Below the pieces are notes generated by a model that saw nothing but the letters and a program-made list of their open reading frames with translations, was not told where the DNA came from and did not search any database. Below are positions 42,901 through 50,826 of a stretch of 64,000 nucleotides of DNA, piece after piece (position 1 is the first letter of the stretch; every line of letters begins with the position of its first letter). The stretch lies in assembly GCF_037081675.1 (NCBI RefSeq), contig NZ_JAZAQL010000001.1, positions 1,116,001-1,180,000 on the forward strand, written 5' to 3'. Origin of the DNA: Halorubellus litoreus (GTDB taxonomy: Archaea; Halobacteriota; Halobacteria; Halobacteriales; Natrialbaceae). The position numbers were made by a program, and so were the translations under genes.

Positions 42901-44316
42901 CAGCGCACGGACGGACTCCCCTCGACGGTCGACGTGACGTTCACGACCTCGGGAGGGATCGACTCGAAGTGCGGAACGGCCCCGTTTGCGTGCGCGAGTA
43001 ATCCGAACGACGTCTACCTGCCGTACACGCTCTCGCGGGTTCGGTTCGAGGGACGAACTCAGACCGTTCGCCACGAACTCACGCACCTCGCGCAGTTCGA
43101 GGTGGACGCGCAGACGAACGGCGAGTGGGAGTTCTTCGCCGAAGGACACGCCGTCTACGAGGAGTCCCCGCTGTTCTGGACGCGGACGGTGGAGAAACCG
43201 TCGAAAGCCAGCCTCTTCGAGATGCAGGTGACGGAGACTGAGTACGACGAGGCGGGGAGCTTCGTCGCGGCGTTCGCGGCGACGTACGGTCGCCAGAAGA
43301 CGCTTGAGATGCTCCGGCGGTCGAGCGACCAGGGGTTCCAGAGTGCGTTCCAGGCTGTAACGGGCGATTCGTTCGATGCGTTCTATCGGACGTGGAAGCC
43401 CGCACAGGAAGACGCCGGACCGAACGCCATCCGGTTAGGCGGCGGTGGGAACATCTTCTACAAGCCGATGTTCGAGTACCACGACGGGCGGCTTCGGGTG
43501 GTGACGCCCATCGGCTACGACCTCCCCGACCGAATCACGGTGTCCTGGGACACGGACGGCGACGGGACGTTCGAACAGCGCGGACGCACCGTCCAGTGGT
43601 CCGCACCCGGCGACGACGTGCAGGCGGTGACCGTGCGGTACGAGACGAGCGCCGGGTCGCTGACGCAGACGCAGCGATTCGGTCCGGGCAGCAGCACCGG
43701 TGGCGGCGACGACGGCGGCGACGACGGCGGCGACGACGGCGGCGGTGGCGGCGGTGGCGGCGGTGGCGGCGGTGGCGACGACAACCGCGTCCGCATCGAG
43801 TCCGTGACCGTGAGTCCGCAGGACATCGACGTCGGCGATACCGTGACCGTCGAGGTCACGTTCTACAACGAGTACTCGACGGCCAAGACCGTCTCACCGA
43901 CGCTCTCGGTCGGGTCCGAGGTGATAGACGAACGTGCGGTTTCGGTCGGCGCCAACAGCGAGCGAACCATCACGTTCGAGCACACGTTCGAGGAACCGGG
44001 AATGTACTCGGTCCAGGTGGACGGTCGGAGAGGTGGGTTCGTCTCCGTCGCCGAGCGTGACGATGACGCGACGACAGCCCGGTCAACGACGGACTCGACG
44101 ACCACGTTGCCGACGACGACGGACTCGACGACCACGGTCGGGACGGACGAGACGCGGGCGTCCGCGACGAACCGTTCGACCGATAGGAGGGCGACGAGCG
44201 ACACCGCGGTCGGCACGACGAGGAACGATAGTGCCGGCAGTCCTGGATTCGGCGTGTTCGTCGCAATCGTCGCGTTGCTGAGCGCGGCGACAGCGGTTCG
44301 GCGACGACGGTCGTAG
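36934..44316 (+). CDS. giant secreted PKD/PQQ-propeller/HExxH-peptidase protein with PGF-CTERM anchor
   Basis: A 2460-aa protein. A Sec-type signal peptide covers residues 1-27. Helical region to about 450; CARDB-like domain about 457-590; PKD domains at about 628-715, 720-800 and 806-905; a PQQ-type beta-propeller at about 910-1285 (repeats such as VYALNATSGTVRWNATVGD); an Ig/PKD-like domain to 1380; a second propeller 1387-1763; two more Ig/PKD-like domains to 1945; a peptidase MA-like domain with HELTH (H2047, E2048, H2051) and FFAEGHAVYEE (E2070); a Gly/Asp linker 2255-2284; a CARDB-like domain; a Thr-rich stretch; and the sorting signal GSPGFGVFVAIVALLSAATA followed by RRRR. It is a cell-surface protein processed by archaeosortase. 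Possibly a matrix-binding protease. Confidence 0.85.
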   Translation: MSRVAATLVALLVVSASLTGAVATNAQGEAGEQQRRGGTETVTDPTGFAEAPESQSASRETNARTYGSLSQDASVLPGSDQEFVNGGVYTAIVTVNVSESGLLQANKVTDPALRVAVESTAGTNASIVGVSSGATDYDVVPSNASAECPNSCVVESTGSFAAGSTHSVLVRFRVSATDSPGSVTLSADPTPGDSTNEDDASVTYNVTRGVNTSASMARTAEARTTLARGYTATYERLLYQADWDERFERSMSEAFTVVANDAAQSLVTGYADEALAGATTLQNANNLETLQSTQTAYGLTQGSYGDGTVGKIAKINHRLYLNLLRRMDVDAIQNAGNASYALRELARLSRAEAAAWRNGNRERVREILHKKQVVLVGFSKHASGYAFQRNFEPPLSAPDNAALLSQARSQRQAASQSATPAIYDYFVALEEYAKAEYQYIENTALPMAREPRPRVSMNVSRSALHANLSDLGVGTGETVTVNVTVSNAGHGGVTSSQAYLSLSHSNSLSVVDVRQVRGDVDWSVTNSSVDDTINFRDGSTGPAKYPLVDVREQYDPGETNTYQVTFERVSANETWAAYRTAFQPVVHDEAGGQDTYVRYPTAEQASGTDQQNFAAWNVSAETTSGENRPPIADFVVSERTVSTGGSVTFDASASTDDRGITSYAWRVDANGNGTRGVRRGERVTVTFSGSGARTVSLTVTDAAGEQSSTTVNVTVLRPSNVTAAFDVNRTMVQPGNVTELRASTAAETYAWDLDGDGNYDDASGRETTWQPSSAGEYSIGLRVSAGGQQSTVTYNYTVQSAVERLSEPTVVVDAPLTLTVGETGVFDARDSFDRVVVDGAVRIENISSYDWDLDGDGTPESTAAVARPSFSSLGKHNVTLVIRDGEGNSASVTRTVEVTTATNGDGTPQACTPDETVTEWSAVHRNAAHTSRTIGCGPVSDVHVAWNTSLSDVTGSSLLGRNDTLYTAGSRTVYALNATSGTVRWNATVGDINTGNAAASTRGALVLADDHLVVPLSNGSMVSVDPQTGERQWQTPLPNATTDDNLYAPIATEKTVVVTGYRTGNVYALWLANGSRRWNATVGSGERVHVNSPAYSDGTVYVGWSESTSGTVSAFDATTGESEWQTGLGSQVHGVTVYDDTVYTSYWTGGVKALNASTGAKQQRIFVPTAASPAVGPAGDALVGVRNGRTYSTAGLEAWSRSSGEEKWSFGPTTSSTAPVAANNAVYFGSNNDDIYAVNASTGAGLWRLSLEESSNGVDRTRPILLNGTLYAVTNSGNVYAVEGNSTYDPPSPQLGIASSDATPFARQTVTLNVTDTGNDSLRPLYDTYEWRVAGTRQLGRSATATFNETGTARVTLVATAANGERFTVTRTLDVRSFDGEIDESTAWPTFGGAPGHAGRTTEDLPWSLPPAWNRTGGTADSTIATTTTAVYELRGRTLWKFSKNGSVRWKHQLDATTNIDVDNSPAIGPDGNVYVSLWGSLISLAPNGSVRWRIGDESYGTNCGGTCIDRLSDPVVTEDGVFVTGERDGFGGRRLFNISRSTAELRWETQVSDTVGPELPPTVGDDGQIYVAVPGSGLTAYSSEGSERWHTDVDGNATTFPVLTPNGTVLLNTETSLIAVRDSNGSVAWTVESRSRVAPAVDRDGTVYAPAPKISVGSYRLRYLHPNGTQFDEVSWQPRDIINARSYGSESQPVLGPSGHVLVLVGDREDDYYENRLHVVTKSGQKVDGRAVGLANAVAPLAPGYVALVGESGMQTYGDGAGTSEPLNASLSYEPVVPKPDDPLTLSAAGSNGTGTLTYTWYQNGTELRCSGPECTVDDQFYSVYPTEVTVEVKQADGRVDTASVVVRASSIGFDTSVDGQTVPDDAGVELLTNDTVAVSLHEETLSHEVVDVQWHVDGALSASPNGETITVSPTAAGAGAVNATVTLRGPNGETATRNASLAVDTYRFHGSSMGNYTFQFQNTPSGRWRVEVAKLQERLPTLYRRVAQRTDGLPSTVDVTFTTSGGIDSKCGTAPFACASNPNDVYLPYTLSRVRFEGRTQTVRHELTHLAQFEVDAQTNGEWEFFAEGHAVYEESPLFWTRTVEKPSKASLFEMQVTETEYDEAGSFVAAFAATYGRQKTLEMLRRSSDQGFQSAFQAVTGDSFDAFYRTWKPAQEDAGPNAIRLGGGGNIFYKPMFEYHDGRLRVVTPIGYDLPDRITVSWDTDGDGTFEQRGRTVQWSAPGDDVQAVTVRYETSAGSLTQTQRFGPGSSTGGGDDGGDDGGDDGGGGGGGGGGGGGDDNRVRIESVTVSPQDIDVGDTVTVEVTFYNEYSTAKTVSPTLSVGSEVIDERAVSVGANSERTITFEHTFEEPGMYSVQVDGRRGGFVSVAERDDDATTARSTTDSTTTLPTTTDSTTTVGTDETRASATNRSTDRRATSDTAVGTTRNDSAGSPGFGVFVAIVALLSAATAVRRRRS

Positions 44317-44370
44317 ACCGGCGGCGTCTGCGACCGCGAACCGACTCGGGGTCCGGTCCGGGACGGCCGA

Positions 44371-45354
44371 TCAGTCCTCGCTCTCGGCGAGCAGTTCCGC
44401 GAAGTACGTCACGACGAGGTCCGCGCCGGCGCGCTTGATGGAGAGCACGGACTCCCTCGCCGTCGCCTCGAGGTCGAGCCAGCCCTTCTCGGCGGCGGCG
44501 TGCAGCATCGCGTACTCGCCGGAGACGTTGTACGCCGCCACCGGCCGGTCGAACTCGCGGCGGACGTCCGCGACGATGTCGAGGTAGGGGAGCGCGGGCT
44601 TGACCATGAGAACGTCCGCGCCTTCCTCGACGTCCAGACGGACCTCGCGACCCGCCTCCCGTCGGTTCGCGGGGTCCATCTGGTAGTGTCGGCGGTCGCC
44701 GAACGCGGGCGCGCCGTCCGCCGCATCCCTGAACGGGCCGTAGAACGCCGACTCGTACTTCGCCGCGTACGAGAGGATGGGGACGTCCGCGTGCCCGGCG
44801 TCGTCGAGCGCGCCACGGATCGCGTCGACCATCCCGTCCATCATCCCCGACGGCGCCACCATGTCCGCACCCGCTTTGGCGTGACTCACCGCGACGCTCC
44901 CGAGCAACGGCAGCGTCTCGTCGTTCTCGACCGTGAGTTCCGCGGCCTCGTGCGCGTGCGGCTCCAGCACCCCGCAGTGCCCGTGCTCGGTGTACTCGCA
45001 GAGACACACGTCCGTGATGACGTACGCGTCCGTCGCCTCGGTCACTCGACGCGTCGCCTCCTGGACGACACCGTCTTCCGCCCACGCCCGCGACCCCCGC
45101 TCGTTCTTCGACTCGGGGATGCCGAACAGCATCACCGCCTCCACGCCCGTCTCCAGAACCTCCTCGACGCGCGCCACCGCCTCCTCGACCGGCACGCGCT
45201 CGTGGCCCGGCATCGACTCGATGGGCACTCGCTCGTCGGTCGTCGCGTCCACGAACACGGGCGCGACGAGGTCCGTCGCCCTGACCTCGGTCTCGCTCAC
45301 CAGCTCGCGCACGCCGTCCTTCCGGAGGCGACGCGGACGCTCGATTCGCTCCAT
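44371..45354 (-). CDS. hemB: delta-aminolevulinic acid dehydratase (porphobilinogen synthase)
   Basis: A 327-aa protein (ATG at 45354). The zinc site DVCLCEYTEHGHCGV is complete with its three Cys; the two Schiff-base Lys lie in ILSYAAKYESAFYGPFR and DVLMVKPALPYLDIVADV. It condenses two 5-aminolevulinates to porphobilinogen, feeding HemC. It is 14 kb from hemL and hemC and not in their operon. Confidence 0.96.
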   Translation of the reverse strand: MERIERPRRLRKDGVRELVSETEVRATDLVAPVFVDATTDERVPIESMPGHERVPVEEAVARVEEVLETGVEAVMLFGIPESKNERGSRAWAEDGVVQEATRRVTEATDAYVITDVCLCEYTEHGHCGVLEPHAHEAAELTVENDETLPLLGSVAVSHAKAGADMVAPSGMMDGMVDAIRGALDDAGHADVPILSYAAKYESAFYGPFRDAADGAPAFGDRRHYQMDPANRREAGREVRLDVEEGADVLMVKPALPYLDIVADVRREFDRPVAAYNVSGEYAMLHAAAEKGWLDLEATARESVLSIKRAGADLVVTYFAELLAESED

Positions 45355-45520
45355 ACCGGTCACTCCGAGCGCGCCTGAGGTAAGCGTAGCGCTCTCGACG
45401 ACGACCGCCAGCGACATCCCGGCGGCGACACTCCGCCAGCGACACGCGGCCCGGTCGCCGGTCGCGTCGCGGGCCGCGTGACAAAACGCATTTACCTGCA
45501 GACTCGTGACTCTAGGTCGA

Positions 45521-46165
45521 ATGACGACCGACGTCGCCGACGGCACGCAGCCCAAAGAGAACGGCCTGCGATGGCTGCTCGCGGAGTACGGGCCCCTCGC
45601 CGTCGCGGTCGGGTTCTGCCTCCTCGCCGTCGCCGGCATCGCGCTGTTCCTCGTCGGCGACGAATCGCTCGCGCGAGCGTTCCTCGACCAGTACGGGATG
45701 CTCGCGCTGTTCGCCATCCTCATCCTCGAAGGCGCGATGCTGCTGTACTTCGCGCCGAGCGAGGCGCTCGTCCCGGCGAGCATCCAGTTACTCGCTGCGA
45801 GCACGCAGGACGTCGAGACCATCGCTGTCCTCGTCCTCGTCGCCGCCGCGGGCGCGACCATCGGCCAGTACGCGCTGTTCACGCTCGCGAAACGCACCGG
45901 CCGCGACTGGCTCTTGGAGCGGACGTGGTTCCGCGTGAGCGAATCCAGGCTCGAGCGCTTCGAAGGCTGGTTCGACCGCTGGGGGCGCGCCGCCGTCCCC
46001 GTCTCGAACGCGCTCCTGTTCACGCGCGGGATGCTCACCGTCCCCGCCGGGTTCGCGGAGATGAACGACCTCGAGTTCCTCGCGCTCTCCGCGGTCGGGA
46101 GCGTCCTGTTCCAGACGTGGCTCGCGCTCGCGTGGCTCGGCGTCCTCGAACTCGGCGTCTTCTGA
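45521..46165 (+). CDS. DedA-family membrane protein
   Basis: A 214-aa protein. EGAMLLYFAPSEALVPASIQ is followed by AAAGATIGQYALFTLAKRTG and an amphipathic central part (RFEGWFDRWGRAAVPVSNAL), matching the DedA/SNARE-associated fold with re-entrant helices. These proteins are linked to lipid scrambling. Chosen ATG at 45521 is preceded by an AAAACGCATTTACC promoter about 35 bp upstream. Confidence 0.8.
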   Translation: MTTDVADGTQPKENGLRWLLAEYGPLAVAVGFCLLAVAGIALFLVGDESLARAFLDQYGMLALFAILILEGAMLLYFAPSEALVPASIQLLAASTQDVETIAVLVLVAAAGATIGQYALFTLAKRTGRDWLLERTWFRVSESRLERFEGWFDRWGRAAVPVSNALLFTRGMLTVPAGFAEMNDLEFLALSAVGSVLFQTWLALAWLGVLELGVF

Positions 46166-46229
46166 CGCGCCACGTCACGCGCTCGCACACACCCACAAGG
46201 GCTTTTCCGGCACCATCGAATCGTCGCGT

Positions 46230-46772
46230 ATGCCCGGTGCACGCTTCCTGGAGACGGAGCGACTGACGTTGCGGACGATAGAGGAGGAGGACGTGGACTT
46301 CGTCCACGAGCACAAGAACCCGCCCGAGGTCCATCGGTCGTACATCTGGCCGTACCCGGAGAACCGCGGCGACGTCGAGGAGTACCTGTTCGAGGGCGAC
46401 GACGGCACGAGCCTCCTCGTCTGCCGCGAGGGCGACGACGGCGAGCCCGAGCCCGTGGGAGAGGTCGGGATGCACGTCGACGACCGCACGCGCGAGGCCG
46501 AGATCGGCGTGTGGGTCGCCGAGCCGTACTGGGGCGAGGGCTATGGAACCGAGGCGTGCGAGCGGTTCGTCGACTACGCGTTCGCCGAACGGAACGTCCA
46601 CCGGATGATGGCGAAACACATCGAGGACAACGGCGGCTCGAAGCGCATCTGGGAGAAGCTCGGGTTCGAGCACGAGGGCGTGCACCGCGAGAGCGAGTTC
46701 ATGGACGGCGCGTACCGCGACATGCACGTCTACGGCGTGCTCGCCGAGGAGTGGCGCGAGCGCGACGAGTGA
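46230..46772 (+). CDS. GNAT N-acetyltransferase (RimJ/RimL type), copy 1
   Basis: A 180-aa protein starting MPGARFLETERLTLRTIEEE. The acetyl-CoA binding loop YWGEGYGTEACERFVDYAF and the C-terminal RIWEKLGFEHEGVHRESEFM segment are typical of RimJ/RimL-like GNATs. It is followed 63 bp later by a related gene with a similar promoter, a tandem duplication. Confidence 0.85.
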   Translation: MPGARFLETERLTLRTIEEEDVDFVHEHKNPPEVHRSYIWPYPENRGDVEEYLFEGDDGTSLLVCREGDDGEPEPVGEVGMHVDDRTREAEIGVWVAEPYWGEGYGTEACERFVDYAFAERNVHRMMAKHIEDNGGSKRIWEKLGFEHEGVHRESEFMDGAYRDMHVYGVLAEEWRERDE

Positions 46773-46835
46773 ATCCCTGCGACAGTCCCTCATGCCCCCA
46801 CAACGCCTTTTGAGGCGCTCGCGGAATCGGGTCGT

Positions 46836-47390
46836 ATGCCTGGTGCTGTCTTCCTGCGCGGCGACCGCGTCTCCCTCCACACGATCGAGGAAGGAGACCT
46901 CGACCTCCTGAACGAGAACGTCAACGACCCGCGGGTCCGACGGCCGTTGACGTCGGCGACGCCGACGACGATGCGGTCGACCGAGGAGTTCTACGAGGAC
47001 GTCGTCAGCGACGACGACTCCGTGAACCTCCTCGTCTGCGTCGAGGGCAACGACGGCAATCCGGAGGCGGTCGGCGACATCGCGCTGTTCAAGATCCACG
47101 AGCGGACGCGCTGGGGCGAGCTCGCGATCTCCATCCACCCCGACCACTGGGGCGAGGGGTACGGGACCGCGGCGAGCCGGCTGCTCGTGGAGTACGCGTT
47201 CGACGAGCGGAACCTCCACCGAGTGCAGGCGCGCGTGATGGCGACGAACGACGCCTCGCGGCGGGTCTGGGAGAAACTCGGGTTCGAGCAGGAGGGGCGG
47301 ATTCGCGAGAACCAGTTCGTCGACGGCGAGTACGTCGACACGCTCTACTTCGGCCTCCTGGAGTCCGACTGGCGCGCTCGCGAGCACTGA
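46836..47390 (+). CDS. GNAT N-acetyltransferase (RimJ/RimL type), copy 2
   Basis: A 184-aa protein starting MPGAVFLRGDRVSLHTIEEG. The motif HWGEGYGTAASRLLVEYAFD and RVWEKLGFEQEGRIRENQFV are intact. It is paralogous to the gene immediately upstream over its full length, and the region just before the start (CACAA, CTTTT, TCGTATGCC) also resembles that of copy 1, so the duplicated unit included the promoter. Substrates may have diverged. Confidence 0.85.
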   Translation: MPGAVFLRGDRVSLHTIEEGDLDLLNENVNDPRVRRPLTSATPTTMRSTEEFYEDVVSDDDSVNLLVCVEGNDGNPEAVGDIALFKIHERTRWGELAISIHPDHWGEGYGTAASRLLVEYAFDERNLHRVQARVMATNDASRRVWEKLGFEQEGRIRENQFVDGEYVDTLYFGLLESDWRAREH

Positions 47391-47493
47391 AACCGAACCG
47401 TCGCGGGCGGTGAAGTTCTCGGTGAGGAGTCATCAGGAACGTGGCCACCAAGTGTCACGGTAAGTATATCTCTCCGGTCGGCGTATCAGTGGT

Positions 47494-47835
47494 ATGGTCG
47501 ACAAATTCACACTCCTGGAACTGCACCTCGACGACGCCCGATTCAGCAACGCCGTCGGCAGCACGCCCGAGGAGGCCGCGGACCTGCTCGACGAGATGGA
47601 CGACGAGATCGACGCCGAGATGGATGACGTCGAGACCGAGGACGTGGAGGAGTCGGGCCGTTCGATGGGTTCGACGCTCCGACGTGCGGCGTTCCTCGTG
47701 GTGCTCGCGGTCGGCATCCGGACCATCGCGCGCCGCCTGCTCTCCGACGACATCGAGGACATCGAGGACGTCGTCGGCGAGGACGCGGACTCGGACTCCG
47801 TCGCGGTCGACCTCGACGAGCACGTCGAGGCCTGA
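47494..47835 (+). CDS. small haloarchaeal protein with one membrane segment
   Basis: A 113-aa very acidic protein. After MVDKFTLLELHLDDARFSNA an Asp/Glu-rich stretch precedes a basic-hydrophobic segment (about residues 60-82: LRRAAFLVVLAVGIRTIARR) and an acidic tail. I recall similar small proteins in haloarchaea but no function. Stands alone, upstream of an AT-rich, palindrome-rich gap. Confidence 0.65.
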   Translation: MVDKFTLLELHLDDARFSNAVGSTPEEAADLLDEMDDEIDAEMDDVETEDVEESGRSMGSTLRRAAFLVVLAVGIRTIARRLLSDDIEDIEDVVGEDADSDSVAVDLDEHVEA

Positions 47836-47849
47836 ACCACGCGATAAAC

Positions 47850-47998
47850 ATACGATATCGTATATTTTCGAGTTTTCTGTCCACACCTAGTGTCGTCTTT
47901 GTAGCCGTTACGTCCGGTTCGATACCGTATACAGACCATACGGCACCCATTTTATTTCTTACACATCTGCCGTCTTTAATACGTCACATGCGGTATTA
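47850..47998. promoter_or_regulatory. AT-rich region with three palindromes upstream of DUF4870 gene
   Basis: ATACGATATCGTAT (47850-47863) is a perfect 14-bp palindrome followed by TATTTTCGAGTTTTCT, which may terminate the gene on its left. CCGTAT/ATACGG (47925-47930 and 47938-47943) directly precedes CATTTTATTTC, a likely TATA element. TAATAC/GTATTA (47977-47982 and 47993-47998) lies just before the start codon. Confidence 0.55.
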
Positions 47999-48014
47999 GG
48001 TAACGAGTCACATT

Positions 48015-48461
48015 ATGGCAACCGAAGACATCAATACCGACACGTCCACCACCGAGCACAGCACAGAGACCATCCAGGAACGCTCCAGCACCGGCCTCGA
48101 CTCGAACGTCGCCGGCGCACTCGCCTACCTCTTCGGCGCCCTCACCGGCATCATCTTCTACTTCCTCGAACCCGAGGACGAGTTCGTCCGGTTCCACGCC
48201 GCACAGAGCATCGTCCTCAGCGTCACGCTCTTCGCCGTCAGCATCGGGACCACGTTCGTCTCCATCCTCGTGAGTATCATATCGAGTGCAAGCATCGAAG
48301 CGAGCTTCGCCGGCGCGCTCGTGTCACTCGTGTTCTTCCTCGCGTGGCTCGTCATCGGGCTCGGCGCGTTCGCCCTCTGGCTCTTCCTCATGCTCCGGGC
48401 CTACCAGGGCAAGAAGACGCGCATCCCCGTCGTCGCCGGGCTCGCCGACCGCATCGCCTGA
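48015..48461 (+). CDS. DUF4870 (Tic20-like) membrane protein
   Basis: A 148-aa protein with a polar N-terminus of 30 residues, then NVAGALAYLFGALTGIIFYF and EPEDEFVRFHAAQSIVLSVT, the DUF4870 signature, and four hydrophobic segments. Function is unknown (Tic20-like fold). The strongly AT-rich, palindromic upstream region implies tight control. Confidence 0.85.
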   Translation: MATEDINTDTSTTEHSTETIQERSSTGLDSNVAGALAYLFGALTGIIFYFLEPEDEFVRFHAAQSIVLSVTLFAVSIGTTFVSILVSIISSASIEASFAGALVSLVFFLAWLVIGLGAFALWLFLMLRAYQGKKTRIPVVAGLADRIA

Positions 48462-48660
48462 ATCGACCACCCGCCACGACCGCCGCGACCCCCCGCTCTC
48501 CGAACGCAGCGCTCTCCTTTCGACGAACTCCCACTCGAGAAGCGACCGCACCGTCAGCAAGACCGCGACAGCGACCGCAGCCGAAACGGAACCGCGACAG
48601 CGACCGTGACCGCCCGATATCGCGGTAGCGAGGCCGCCACCGGAACGTGATCGACGGCCG

Positions 48661-50826
48661 TCAGACCTCGATCTGGTCCTCGGCGCCGATGGCCTCGACG
48701 ATGAGTTCCGCGACGTCGACGACCTCGATGTCGTCCTCGAACCCGCCGGTCTTCCGGCCGTCCTCGTACATCGTCATGCACATCGGGCACGCGACGACGA
48801 ACTTCTCGACCGCCGACCCGGCCTCGGTGTCCTCCAGCGCCTCGCGGAGGCGTTCCTCGCTCGGTTTCGTCTCCTCCTCGACCTCCATCCAGAGGCCACC
48901 GCCACCGCCACCGCAACAGAACGAATCCGCGCGATTACGGGGCATCTCGTGGAGCTCGCAGCCCGTCGCCTGCACGAGCTCGCGGGGCGCCTCGTACTCG
49001 TCGTTGTACCGCCCGAGGTGACACGGGTCGTGGTACGTGACCGTGTAATCGAGTTCGGTCCCGCGGAGCCCGAGCGCGTTCCGCTCGACGAGCTCCTCGA
49101 CGACCTGCGTCCAGTGCTTGACGTCGATCTCTCCATCGGCGTTCCACTGGCCCTCGAACTCGAAGGGCATCATCGGGTCGTCCGCGAACTCGTCGAAGTC
49201 GACCTCCGGGTACTCGTTCTTGAACGTGTTGTAACTGTGGGGGTCCGTGCAGACGAGCTTCTCGAACTCGCAGTCCTCGAAGGACTCCACGTGATGCCCG
49301 GCGAGTTCGACGTAGAGGAACTCCTCGCCGACCCTGCGGATGTCGTTCCCGTCGTACTTCTCGTCGTCGAACAGGATACCGAAGGAGACGTCGGCCTCCT
49401 GGAGGATGGTCGCGAGCGACCGCGCGACCTTCTTGTTCCGGTCGTCGTAGCTCGGGTAGTCGCCGACGTACCAGAGGTACTCGACCTCCTCCTCGCGCGC
49501 GTCCGTGACGTCGAAGTCGAGGGGGTCCGCCCAGTCCGCGCGCTTGCGTTGCGGGTCGCCGAACGTGTTCCCCTTCTGCATGAGGTTCTGGAAGACGTCC
49601 TGGAGGTTCGAGTCGATCTCACCGGCGTCGGTGAGTTCGCGGTTCATCCGCGTGAACGACTTCAGGTGCTCGATCTCGACCGGGCAGGCGTCCATGCACG
49701 CCATACAGGACATGCAGGACTCCATGGTCTCCGCCTGGATGACCGACGACCCGCCGTCCGCGACGATCGCCTTCTCGTCGCCGCCGGCGTCGAGGTTCTC
49801 CCGGTACTGCTTCAGGTCGAGGATGACGTCGCGCGGGTCGAGGTTCCGGCCGCTCGCCTTGGCCGGACACACCGACGAGCAGCGCCCGCACTTCGTGCAC
49901 GCGTCCTGGTCGAGTATCTCCTTCCAGCTGAAGGAGTCGATGCTCTCCGCGCCCGTGTCCGCGTCGAGGTCCGCCGGGACGCCCGGGAGGCGCTTCCCGG
50001 CCTTCTCGTCGCGCGTGACGACGTTCGCGAAGCTCGAGATCATGTGGAACGGCTTCGCGTACGGAATCGCGGCGATGAACACGAGCGCGACGATGGCGTG
50101 CGTCCACCACGTGAGCGGGTAGACGGCGGTCGCCATCGACTCGGTCATCCCCGCGGCACTGAACACGTCGGCGACGAACCACCCGACGAAGCTCACGGTC
50201 TCGAACTCGGGGCGGCCGGTGCCGAGGATGCGAACGCCCTCGGTGACGTACCCGCCGACGCCGAGGTAGAACAGCGTCCACACGAAGAGGTCGTCCTCGG
50301 TGCTGGTGTGTTTGCCCCAGAGGCGGCCGTTCCGTTCGACGTACCGCCGGTAGATCGCCATGCCGACGCCGACGACGAACAGGAGCCCCATCGCGTCCAT
50401 CACGAACGAGTACGCGACGTAGAAGTCGCCGACGAAGAACGACTGCTTGTCCCCGAGGACGAACTGCGTGAACTTCTGGTAGCCGTCCATGTCGACGGCG
50501 AGGATGCCCGTCCCGATGGTGAGCGTGAGGAACCCCCAGAGGATGAACGTGTGCATCACGCCGGCGTAGAGGTCCCTGTCGAACTGTTTCTCGTTCGAGG
50601 CGACGATCTTCGTCGCCTCGAGGACGCGACGGCCGAGGTCGTTGGTGCGCTCGAACCAGTCCTCGTCGCCCTGCGCGTAGCGCGCGAACCGGTCGTAGAC
50701 TCCCCAGAGGAAGACGACGATGGCGACGGCGGCGAGGTAGTAGAACACGACCTCCCCGACGTGACTGATCTGCCAGAACGTCGGGCGGGTCGTCTCTTGG
50801 GCGAGCGGTACCAGCGGAACTGTCAT
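48661..50826 (-). CDS. membrane Fe-S oxidoreductase (heterodisulfide reductase-related)
   Basis: A 721-aa protein. The N-terminal 260 residues have five to six hydrophobic segments like the NarI/HdrE cytochrome b-type subunit. A ferredoxin domain follows with CTKCGRCSSVCP (from about residue 310) and CMSCMACMDACP (from about 371), binding two [4Fe-4S] clusters. The C-terminal part has CCG-type segments: TYHDPCHLGRY (about residue 596) and SFCCGGGGGG (about 635). It fuses HdrE- and HdrD-like parts, as in proteins thought to pass electrons between ETF or soluble donors and the quinone pool. Partner unknown; no etf gene is adjacent. Confidence 0.85.
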   Translation of the reverse strand: MTVPLVPLAQETTRPTFWQISHVGEVVFYYLAAVAIVVFLWGVYDRFARYAQGDEDWFERTNDLGRRVLEATKIVASNEKQFDRDLYAGVMHTFILWGFLTLTIGTGILAVDMDGYQKFTQFVLGDKQSFFVGDFYVAYSFVMDAMGLLFVVGVGMAIYRRYVERNGRLWGKHTSTEDDLFVWTLFYLGVGGYVTEGVRILGTGRPEFETVSFVGWFVADVFSAAGMTESMATAVYPLTWWTHAIVALVFIAAIPYAKPFHMISSFANVVTRDEKAGKRLPGVPADLDADTGAESIDSFSWKEILDQDACTKCGRCSSVCPAKASGRNLDPRDVILDLKQYRENLDAGGDEKAIVADGGSSVIQAETMESCMSCMACMDACPVEIEHLKSFTRMNRELTDAGEIDSNLQDVFQNLMQKGNTFGDPQRKRADWADPLDFDVTDAREEEVEYLWYVGDYPSYDDRNKKVARSLATILQEADVSFGILFDDEKYDGNDIRRVGEEFLYVELAGHHVESFEDCEFEKLVCTDPHSYNTFKNEYPEVDFDEFADDPMMPFEFEGQWNADGEIDVKHWTQVVEELVERNALGLRGTELDYTVTYHDPCHLGRYNDEYEAPRELVQATGCELHEMPRNRADSFCCGGGGGGLWMEVEEETKPSEERLREALEDTEAGSAVEKFVVACPMCMTMYEDGRKTGGFEDDIEVVDVAELIVEAIGAEDQIEV

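Noticed and set aside
43696..43785. Gly/Asp-rich repeat as a mobile or regulatory repeat
   Set aside because: It is an in-frame low-complexity linker between the peptidase and CARDB-like domains of the giant surface protein.
48605..48635. TATCGCGG at 48614-48625 as a further block-type terminus
   Set aside because: Only about eight bases match the core; there is no partner within 1.5 kb, so it is likely chance.
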